Assembly (NCBI GenBank): GCA_032907565.1
Contig: JAJJPK010000165.1
Span: forward strand, 1-12,736
DNA from: ZC4RG29 sp032907565
GTDB lineage: Bacteria; Bacteroidota; Bacteroidia; Cytophagales; Cyclobacteriaceae
DNA: 12,736 nt
Direction of reading: 5' to 3'
The translations under genes were made by a program, and so were the position numbers. Under the pieces are notes generated by a model that saw only the letters and a program-made list of their open reading frames with translations, was not told the DNA's origin and made no database searches. Below, in pieces: positions 6,884 to 12,736 of the stretch; within the stretch, counting starts at the first letter, position 1; every line of letters begins with the position of its first letter.

Positions 6884-7831
6884 TTAGCGTCTCAATAGCT
6901 TGTAGTTCTTAAATCCGCCGATCAGCCGGCCTCCGAGAAATTTTTGCTCGACAAATGTCAATATGCGATCCTTTAACGTCTCATGCGTGTGTTTTTCGCG
7001 TGACGGATTGGGTTTGCCCTCGTATTGAAGCTTATCCTGCCAGTTGAATTTTGCAATCCATTCCTGCATTGTTGCCGGATGTGTATCCTTGTATTCTTTC
7101 AGGAGGTTCAGGGGGCCATAATCGTAGTAGTCAAGCTGCCGCGAATAGCCTTTGAGTTCGTCGGGCGCCCGGGTATACGACACAGTTGTATTCCGGTTCT
7201 TTTTTGCCATGAGTTCGGGAGGACGCACAAACCCATAGTGAAAAATCTCGGCGTCGATCTGAACTACATTAAGCTTTGATGTGCCCGCCTTGCTACTGTA
7301 ATTGCCGTTAAAATCCGGAATGTGTCGGAACGACTGTGCATCCCGCCAGCTGTGAATGTCAGGTAGGTTGCGTATGACACGAATCTCCTTCGGATACCAA
7401 TCGTGCGAAACATGATAATGCCAATAGTCGCCGTAAAAATGTTTGTACCGGAAAAGAAGGCCATTGACTTCGTGGTCGTCCAGGAACCTGCGACAGCTAT
7501 CCACGACCGCGGGCAGGTATTTTTCATGTATCACCTCGTCGCACTGCAAATAAAAAAGCCAGTCGCCCTTACATGCAGCTTTGGCGACGTCCGTCTGATG
7601 CGCGTATTCGGTTCCGTGCGGATACTTTTTCAGATCCCAAACCGTATCGATGATCCGGATCTTGGGTGAGTTGATTGCCTCAATCTCTTCACGTGTGCGA
7701 TCGTCCGGGTCACAGTCGCCCAGAGCGATCACAAACTCGTCCACAATCGGAAGAATAGACTCTATTGACGGTCGGACAGGGTAATACAGTTTGCTGGCGT
7801 TCCTTACGAAGGTAAATCCACTAATAGTCAT
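6884..7831 (-). CDS. Glycosyltransferase family 2-like protein
   Basis: A 315-residue soluble protein. The N-terminus MTISGFTFVRNASKLYYPVRPSIESILPIVDEFVIALGD has the 'FVRNA...ESI.P.VDE' layout of a GT2 subgroup common in Bacteroidota and distinct from the WbbL type next door. The donor/metal site is WLFYLQCDEVIHE (91-103), usually LQADE in this subgroup, so C97 is a mild variant. There is no signal peptide or clear membrane segment. The central part is very rich in Tyr, Trp and His (FRYKHFYGDYWHYHVSHDWYPKEIR). The start codon abuts the stop of the upstream truncated gene (TAG then ATG), and a good promoter lies 20 nt upstream inside that gene. Acceptor and sugar are unknown; it could act on a surface glycan or a glycoprotein. 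Confidence 0.85.
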   Translation of the reverse strand: MTISGFTFVRNASKLYYPVRPSIESILPIVDEFVIALGDCDPDDRTREEIEAINSPKIRIIDTVWDLKKYPHGTEYAHQTDVAKAACKGDWLFYLQCDEVIHEKYLPAVVDSCRRFLDDHEVNGLLFRYKHFYGDYWHYHVSHDWYPKEIRVIRNLPDIHSWRDAQSFRHIPDFNGNYSSKAGTSKLNVVQIDAEIFHYGFVRPPELMAKKNRNTTVSYTRAPDELKGYSRQLDYYDYGPLNLLKEYKDTHPATMQEWIAKFNWQDKLQYEGKPNPSREKHTHETLKDRILTFVEQKFLGGRLIGGFKNYKLLRR

Positions 7832-8164
7832 CTACGCAGTGCTGAGGGCGTAAATGTATGAAGCCCCCGACTGGCTTTCAAGTCGGAAGGCGCCACCATC
7901 ATGATCTACCTCTAGTCTCAACTCCTCCTCCACCTTTTTCCGGTCAATCTTCATGAACCGGCCGGTCTTTTTTACGATATAGTAAACGGTGATGACATCT
8001 CCCTTGCCGGGCATGACGTCGATGTTTCCATCGGAGGTAGATACGGTCAGGGTCGCGGGCAAAGTCATCTTGTATTCTTCCTTAAAAGAGTAGTCGAAGT
8101 CCTGGGCGAAAGCCAGTGGCAATAACGAAATACAGCCAAGGAGTGTAGTGCAAATTGTTTTCAT
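7832..8164 (-). CDS. Short exported protein, probably truncated DUF4097-type adhesin-like gene
   Basis: 110 residues with a clear Sec signal peptide (MKTICTTLLGCISLLPLAFA, cleavage probably AFA-QDF). The mature part FKEEYKMTLPATLTVSTSDGNIDVMPGKGDVITVYYIVKK resembles the first strands of DUF4097 'putative adhesin' beta-helix proteins, where 'SDGNIDV' is the repeating unit. Those proteins are usually 200-300 residues, so about two thirds are missing. The ORF ends GASYIYALSTA and its TAG is directly followed by the next gene's ATG. No further adhesin-like sequence appears in any frame downstream, so this is not a simple frameshift. The last ~16 codons also carry the glycosyltransferase promoter, which suggests the original 3' end was replaced around 7880-7900. 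It may be a non-functional remnant; a short functional protein cannot be excluded. Confidence 0.65.
   Translation of the reverse strand: MKTICTTLLGCISLLPLAFAQDFDYSFKEEYKMTLPATLTVSTSDGNIDVMPGKGDVITVYYIVKKTGRFMKIDRKKVEEELRLEVDHDGGAFRLESQSGASYIYALSTA
7851..7881 (-). promoter_or_regulatory. Bacteroidota-type promoter of the leftward glycosyltransferase
   Basis: Read leftward, TTG (7881-7879), exactly 20 nt, then TACATTTA (7858-7851), one base off TAnnTTTG. It predicts a start near 7844 and a short leader of about 13 nt to the ATG at 7831. The element lies inside the 3' end of the upstream short ORF, so the glycosyltransferase probably has its own transcript. Confidence 0.6.
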
Positions 8165-8252
8165 TGGGGGTGGTGTTGTTTTCGATTAGACGCCAAGAAG
8201 CACGCGGGGGTTGGACGGCCAAATTTCCAGGTGGCGTTTCGGGTCAATTGCG

Positions 8253-8260
8253 TATATTTA
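8253..8260 (+). promoter_or_regulatory. Possible -7 element for the beta-barrel gene
   Basis: TATATTTA is one base off the TAnnTTTG consensus and lies about 87 nt before the ATG at 8347. No TTG is found 19-21 nt upstream (the N20 position reads GGT), so this is only half a promoter. It lies in the 182-bp divergent gap 8165-8346, in which nothing else was recognised. Confidence 0.3.
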
Positions 8261-8346
8261 GGAAACGCGGGAGGGCATCATAGACTTTATTACTAATCTC
8301 ATACCTGACCCGTTGTCCCGATCAGTTACCAACCTAATCCCACGAT

Positions 8347-9243
8347 ATGCGAACCCTCCGTTACCCCCTCCTAACCCTTTGCCTTGTGCTTTCCCTTTGT
8401 AGTTTCGTTCGTGGGCAGGCCTACATCAAGCTTGGCGGCGGATATGGATTCCCCCTGGCTGGTGAACGATTGGGTACCAGCGAACGCCAGGAACTCACCA
8501 CGACCCTGGACCCGCAATCCGGATTCCAGATACCACGCCTCCTCACAGAAAACGAAAGTGTACACGGCTCATACGGTGCCGGTTTGCTGGTGGATGGCGC
8601 CTTTGGCTATATGTTCACTGATCAACTGGGGGTTGAAGGGATGATTAGTTACGTTTTCGGGCGCGAATACGAAGTGATAAGCAGCGGGCTGGATTCGCGG
8701 CTGGGTCAGGTAGTGTTTGACGTTCGAAGCACACTGGCCACCCGAAGCAGAGGCTTCTTTTTTGCACCTATGGTCAAACTCACTACTGGCAAGGGAACGA
8801 TACAGCCCTATCTCATGGCTGGACCTGTCATTGGAAAAATTCATTTCGACCGGGGTCAGAGCATTACAACGTTTGATGAGGGTCTCACTGGTTCCGAGCT
8901 GGTGATAGTCCGATATCGTGGGGGGCTGGCCAAGGGGGCCAGGGCAGTAGCTGGTGCGGAGTTTTCGCTGACGTCGTCCTTCCGACTTTTTGCTGAAGCC
9001 GTAATCACCGGGATGAATTATTATCCCAAAGAAGCTGAAGTGACAACCTATGAGATTAATGGTGAGAATCGCCTTCCAACATTGACAAGAAGGCAGCGGC
9101 TGGCAAGTTTCGTCAACAAAGTAACCTTCGATACGGACGATCCCATTGACACGAATGACAATCCCAGCCAGCAACCCCGCGTCAGCCTGCCTTTAAGTTC
9201 CATTGCAGCAAACGTCGGGGTAAAGTACACCTTCGGGTATTGA
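8347..9243 (+). CDS. Outer-membrane beta-barrel protein
   Basis: 298 residues with a Sec signal peptide (MRTLRYPLLTLCLVLSLCSFVRG, likely cut before QAYIKLGGGYG). The mature chain alternates polar and apolar residues in strand-length runs, such as AYIKLGGGYGFPLA, LLVDGAFGYMFTDQLGVEGMISYVFG, GFFFAPMVKLTTGKGTIQPYLMAGPVIGKIHF and FRLFAEAVITGMNYYP. It ends NVGVKYTFGY, a final strand with a terminal aromatic residue as recognised by the BAM machinery. This matches the generic 'outer membrane beta-barrel' class of Bacteroidota (8-10 strands by eye). Ligand and role are unknown. It is monocistronic, divergent from the truncated adhesin-like gene, and followed 30 bases later by a strong terminator. 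Confidence 0.85.
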   Translation: MRTLRYPLLTLCLVLSLCSFVRGQAYIKLGGGYGFPLAGERLGTSERQELTTTLDPQSGFQIPRLLTENESVHGSYGAGLLVDGAFGYMFTDQLGVEGMISYVFGREYEVISSGLDSRLGQVVFDVRSTLATRSRGFFFAPMVKLTTGKGTIQPYLMAGPVIGKIHFDRGQSITTFDEGLTGSELVIVRYRGGLAKGARAVAGAEFSLTSSFRLFAEAVITGMNYYPKEAEVTTYEINGENRLPTLTRRQRLASFVNKVTFDTDDPIDTNDNPSQQPRVSLPLSSIAANVGVKYTFGY

Positions 9244-9272
9244 AACGCGTACTGCAAAACGTGTGTGATACA

Positions 9273-9307
9273 AAAAGAAAACGCTCCGGTGTGGAGCGTT
9301 TTCTTTT
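9273..9307. terminator. Bidirectional intrinsic terminator
   Basis: A perfect 15-bp stem (9273-9287 with 9293-9307) around a 5-nt loop. The core is CGCTCC/GGAGCG, and the outer arms AAAAGAAAA/TTTTCTTTT give a U-rich tail to transcripts from either side. It sits 30 bases after the beta-barrel stop and 17 bases after the stop of the convergent lipoprotein gene, so it should end both. Confidence 0.92.
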
Positions 9308-9323
9308 CTACTCTTCTTCTTGA

Positions 9324-10076
9324 TCAGGCCGTCCAGGTGCCGCTTTCCGTCACGGTACCTTCTTCGTTGTAGTAAGCCCACGTACCGTTACCGGCACCGT
9401 CCCAGGTCAAAGTATACTCCTTAATGCCGTCAAGGTAATAGGTTACACTACCAGTCTTCGACCCCAGGTCGACCGTAATAGCCGCTTCGAAGCTTTCGCT
9501 GTATTCGGTGATGGAAAGGTTGAAGATATTTCCCGCGCGAGTCCATTCGTAATTGATCCACACAACTGACGCATCGTCGCCGTAGATGCCAAAAATGTCA
9601 TAAATCTTCATGAACCCTTCACTGCGGTCTTTCTTTTCCTCCGCATGGAAATACTTAAGGAATTCTGTTCCCGCCTCGATTTTCAAAAATATCTCAAACA
9701 CGTAGCTATCGGTCTCCTCGCTCACCTGGAAGGCTACACTGTACCCCGACTGTTGGTCAGTCCATATGTACGTCACGTGGTCGCCAGCATCTTTAACCCT
9801 TCCGTTGGATGCGGTAATCCTCGCTTCCGACTTTTGTGCGCCCGAAGGCATTTCCAGGAAATAGAGATAGCTGCTCATCGCGTTAGCTTGCATAATCCAC
9901 CCAGCAGCCATCTGAGCGTACGGGTCGTCAGATGTCAACAGTGCCGACGGGGCGGGAATGACCTGGTCACTCTCAGCAAGGCTTATCGCCCTTTTTTCGA
10001 GGCTAGGTTCCTCGTCCTTTGAACAGGAAAAAGCAAAAATTGCCGCGGCAAGCAGCAAGAGTTTTGAAGTTTTCAT
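9324..10076 (-). CDS. Exported lipoprotein of unknown function
   Basis: 250 residues. The signal MKTSKLLLLAAAIFAFSC has a good lipobox (A-F-S-C, lipidated C18), followed by SKDEEP, a typical flexible acidic start that in Bacteroidota can direct surface export. The mature part is acidic and strand-rich, with many aromatic residues (SSYLYFLEMPSG, DHVTYIWTDQQSGYSVAFQVSE, VVWINYEWTRAGNIFNLSITEY). It ends in Gly/Trp/Tyr-rich short strands: TLTWDGAGNGTWAYYNEEGTVTESGTWTA. I do not recognise the family. No Bacteroidota promoter was found upstream; the closest is TATTTTTT at 10113-10106 with no -33 partner. Its transcript should end at the shared hairpin at 9273-9307. Confidence 0.85.
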   Translation of the reverse strand: MKTSKLLLLAAAIFAFSCSKDEEPSLEKRAISLAESDQVIPAPSALLTSDDPYAQMAAGWIMQANAMSSYLYFLEMPSGAQKSEARITASNGRVKDAGDHVTYIWTDQQSGYSVAFQVSEETDSYVFEIFLKIEAGTEFLKYFHAEEKKDRSEGFMKIYDIFGIYGDDASVVWINYEWTRAGNIFNLSITEYSESFEAAITVDLGSKTGSVTYYLDGIKEYTLTWDGAGNGTWAYYNEEGTVTESGTWTA

Positions 10077-10491
10077 AAGTTAACTTATTGTGCTACAGAG
10101 ATTTTAAAAAATACCAGCCAGTAAACGGCTTCATCCATACCCTTCACCGCCAAGAGGTGACCATGAAGACTTCAATTTGAAATGTCCGGATGAATTATTT
10201 CTGATGCTCCGGGGACAAATGGTACATCAGTGAGAAAGGTGTTGAAGTGCTGATGTGTTGGTGTGCCTGTCCGACTGCCTAGCCCAAAGCTGCATTTTCT
10301 GGTGTGTTAGCCGGCCAGGAGGGATTTCGTATTCACGATCTCACAACATAGGTTTACCCGAGATCATCAGCGCCCTAATGATTGCGGAACTATGAACGGC
10401 TCAGACAAATTTAGATGCCCAGACAACTTCAACACTTCAACACTAACCGTAAAGCAGCCACCGGCTTGCTTTACGGCAACACTTCAACTCA
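10077..10491. other. 415-bp gene-free region with short repeats
   Basis: No credible coding frame or RNA gene was found. Visible structure: TTCAACAC twice in tandem (10428-10443); a further CAACACTTCAAC at 10477-10488; the inverted copy GTGTTGAAGTG at 10239-10249, matching CACTTCAACAC at 10433-10443; a 7-bp inverted repeat ACATCAG/CTGATGT (10224-10230, 10250-10256); and the hairpin at 10447-10476. It lies between the 5' end of the lipoprotein gene and the 3' end of the ABC permease, so it should hold the lipoprotein promoter and the permease terminator. A decayed repeat element is possible. Confidence 0.5.
10447..10476 (-). repeat. Strong hairpin after the ABC permease gene
   Basis: A 10-bp perfect stem (CCGTAAAGCA with TGCTTTACGG) is continued by GCC/GGC with one bulged T, closed by a 3-nt loop. 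It starts 16 bases after the permease stop at 10492, so it may end that transcript, but no U-run follows on the leftward strand. CAACACTTCAAC-type direct repeats flank it on both sides, so a REP-like repeated element is an alternative. Confidence 0.6.
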
Positions 10492-12736
10492 TCATTCGTT
10501 CCTCAGGCACTCCGCCGGATTTACCCTCGCCGCCTTCATCGTAAGCAAGCCTACCGTCAACCAGGCAATAAGCAACGCCGCGAGGCCAGCTCCCGCAAAC
10601 AGCCACCATTCGAGTTCCGCTCGAAAGACAAAGCCGTCCAGCCAGCGGCTGGCCGCAAAGTAGCTGAGAGGAAGTGCGATGGCTATCGACGCCAGAACCA
10701 TTTTCGTGTATTCGGCCGATAAGAGTCGCACGATCGAAAACGTCGTAGATCCCAAAACTTTCCGGATACCGATTTCCTTCGTCCTCCGCTCGGCGGTGAA
10801 CGCCGCCAGTCCGAACAAGCCCAGGCAGGAGATCAGCACCGCCAGGCCGGCAAAGTATCGCGATAAGATTGCTACGCGGCGTTCCGCAGCATACAAGGCC
10901 TGATAGTCGTCGTCCAGGAATTTGTAAGAGAACGGAAAACCCGGATTGAATTCCTCGTAGGCTGCCTGGATGCGTTCAAGAATCTCGGGTACATTCTCCG
11001 ATTGGACCTTCACCATGATGATTTCCGGAGGGTAAGGAGCAAGCCAGAAAAAGGCCGGCTTCACTACATCGCGAAATGTTTCAAAGTGAAAATTTTTTGC
11101 GACGCCGATGATCGTCATGTCCCTGCCCCAGAGTTTGACGGTCTTTCCGATGGGATCGGACATGCCCATGAATTCGATGGCCGCCTCGTTAAAAATGATG
11201 CTTGTGCTGTCGGCAAAGTCTCTCGAAAACGCTCGACCTTCCAGCATTTCGATGCCGAGCGTCTCAAGAAATCCGTAACGGACCGACAACCTTTCAAATT
11301 CCGTTCGGTCGTCGGGATTTTTGCCCGGCCATTCAACACCGTAAGTACCTCCGTTATGACCGGTCATATCGTGTCCTCCGCTTGAGGCGGCAACGACACC
11401 AGGTATGCCCTCAAGTACGGTGAGAAATGTCTCTTGTCTTTTGCCCAATTGATCATTGCAGGGAATCATCACTACATTGTTGCGATCGTATCCCAAATTC
11501 TGGGTCTGGATGAACAGTATCTGACGGTACACAACCCATACGCCCACGATAAGGATGATGGACAGCGTAAATTGAAAAACCACCAATCCCTTTCGCGCCC
11601 AGGCTTCGCCCATGAAATTGTTTAACTTACCTTTCAGCACCGTCAGGGGACTAAACCTTGAAAGGTAGAGTGCAGGATAACTTCCTGCTGTCAACCCGGT
11701 AATCAGTACAATCCCCAAGAGCAGCCCGACAAAATTCATATCTATGGGAATGGTCAGTTGTTTTTCCGTAATGAGATTAAACCTGGGTAGCAATAGCATT
11801 ACGAACAACATAGCCAGTAGCAGTGCAAGGAATGCGATCAGCGTGGACTCACTGAGGTATTGAAGTACCAGCGTACCCCGTCTGGCGCCGACGGCTTTCT
11901 TCATGCCGACCTCTTTCATACGGCGCGATGCCCGCGCTGTAGAAAGGTTCATGAAATTGATACAGGCGATAAGGAGGATAAATATCGCCACGATAGAGAA
12001 AAGCCGTACATATTCAATCCGTCCGCCAGATTGCACATCGTTTTCATAGCTGCCATATAGGTATAAGTCCGAATACTTTGCAACAAAGGGCGTTCGATGC
12101 AAAGCATGCCCTTCAGTCTTGGTTCGAATGAGTTCGGCGATCTTTCTATTAAACTGATGGATATCGGCACCGGGTTTAAATAAAATGAAAGTTTGAGGCG
12201 CGGTGTTATACCAGCTCGTGACCCAATCGTTGGCGCTTTTGAACTCCTCGAACGTGAGTATGAAGTCAAATTTCACCGAGGAGACTTCAGGAATATTCTT
12301 AAGGACGCCGGTAACCTGGAATTCCTTTTCGTGTTGCCACACAACCGTCTTACCCATGGCCGCATCAGCTGTTCCGAACAGGCGCGATGCAAGTTCTTCC
12401 GTCAGGACAATGGATTTCTTGTCAGACAGCGCATTGTCCCTGCTCCCGTGAATCAATGGAAATGAAAAGACATTCAAGTAATCGGAACTCGCGTACAAAC
12501 ACCGGGCTGAAATGTCGCGATCATCTATCGAGAGCACGTTGTCGGGAATGCGCAGGTAGGTCGCTGTGACGGCGTACTCGACTTCAGGCATCTCCGACGC
12601 AAGTGCCTCCGCGGTTGGTCCTGCGGTTGTAATTCGTGTGATTGTCTTTCCGTCCTGGTTCACGTTTTCCAGTACCTGGTAAAGACGGTCCTTGTGTTCG
12701 TGGAACCTATCTACCTGCAGTTCATCACTCACCCAG
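10492..12736 (-). CDS. ABC transporter permease, FtsX/MacB-like (5' end outside window)
   Basis: About 748 residues are visible. The frame is open to the last base and reads ...W-V-S-D-E-L-Q-V-D-R-F-H, the usual segment just after the first membrane helix, so the GTG at 12732 is internal and some 45 residues are missing. Order: MacB-type periplasmic domain (to about residue 240), helix near 243-263, the FtsX signature RRMKEVGMKKAVGARR (270-285), helices near 295-315, 333-353 and 384-404, a second periplasmic domain, then a second FtsX block with ERRTKEIGIRKVLGS and three more helices, ending NPAECLRNE. This is the two-FtsX-domain permease class abundant in Bacteroidota, usually about 790-800 residues and working with a separate LolD/MacB-type ATPase in peptide or lipoprotein export or antimicrobial resistance. 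The ATPase is not in the window. Substrate is unknown. Confidence 0.92.
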   Translation of the reverse strand, partial: WVSDELQVDRFHEHKDRLYQVLENVNQDGKTITRITTAGPTAEALASEMPEVEYAVTATYLRIPDNVLSIDDRDISARCLYASSDYLNVFSFPLIHGSRDNALSDKKSIVLTEELASRLFGTADAAMGKTVVWQHEKEFQVTGVLKNIPEVSSVKFDFILTFEEFKSANDWVTSWYNTAPQTFILFKPGADIHQFNRKIAELIRTKTEGHALHRTPFVAKYSDLYLYGSYENDVQSGGRIEYVRLFSIVAIFILLIACINFMNLSTARASRRMKEVGMKKAVGARRGTLVLQYLSESTLIAFLALLLAMLFVMLLLPRFNLITEKQLTIPIDMNFVGLLLGIVLITGLTAGSYPALYLSRFSPLTVLKGKLNNFMGEAWARKGLVVFQFTLSIILIVGVWVVYRQILFIQTQNLGYDRNNVVMIPCNDQLGKRQETFLTVLEGIPGVVAASSGGHDMTGHNGGTYGVEWPGKNPDDRTEFERLSVRYGFLETLGIEMLEGRAFSRDFADSTSIIFNEAAIEFMGMSDPIGKTVKLWGRDMTIIGVAKNFHFETFRDVVKPAFFWLAPYPPEIIMVKVQSENVPEILERIQAAYEEFNPGFPFSYKFLDDDYQALYAAERRVAILSRYFAGLAVLISCLGLFGLAAFTAERRTKEIGIRKVLGSTTFSIVRLLSAEYTKMVLASIAIALPLSYFAASRWLDGFVFRAELEWWLFAGAGLAALLIAWLTVGLLTMKAARVNPAECLRNE

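Noticed and set aside
12730..12732. GTG start for the ABC permease
   Set aside because: The frame stays open to the window edge and the residues there match the conserved segment after TM1, so the true start lies outside.

Overview
The window looks like a contig-end fragment from a Bacteroidota genome, most likely in or near the Cytophagales. The support is: roughly even GC; little Shine-Dalgarno signal before starts; two promoters of the Bacteroidota type (TTG, 20 nt, TAnnTTT); a siroheme reductase fused to a C-terminal HEPN-like domain; an 8-TM-type FtsX/MacB-like permease with two FtsX segments; and several Sec/Lpp-exported proteins of families common in this phylum. Species cannot be told from this sequence.

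The first ~92 bases are not biological. They read as a poly-T run plus a degraded Illumina P7/index/read-2 adapter. pyrE begins 14 bases later, so its upstream region is not trustworthy.

Layout. (1) 106-756, +: pyrE. (2) 761-4215, -: a tight three-gene operon read as siroheme-dependent sulfite/nitrite reductase, then cobA (SUMT), then a Met8/CysG-N-like dehydrogenase/ferrochelatase. The two downstream genes make siroheme from uroporphyrinogen III, and the first gene uses it. The reductase is split by a net loss of about 20 bases near 3693, so it is either a pseudogene or an assembly error. (3) 4216-4516: divergent promoter region. (4) 4517-5734, +: exported lipoprotein of unknown function. 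(5) 5857-6870 (+) and 6884-7831 (-): two convergent family-2-type glycosyltransferases of different subtypes. (6) 7832-8164, -: short exported protein that looks like the N-terminal third of a DUF4097-type adhesin, ending exactly at the glycosyltransferase start codon. (7) 8347-9243, +: outer-membrane beta-barrel protein, convergent across a perfect 15-bp bidirectional terminator with (8) 9324-10076, -: an unknown lipoprotein. (9) 10077-10491: 415 bp with no gene but with short repeats and a strong hairpin. (10) 10492-12736, -: ABC-transporter permease, running off the window.

I see no CRISPR array, phage, transposase, toxin-antitoxin or recognisable defence system, and no convincing undescribed multi-gene system. 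The points most worth a second look are the reductase lesion, the truncated adhesin-like gene whose 3' end carries the next gene's promoter, the repeat-bearing gap at 10077-10491, and the adapter at the left end.
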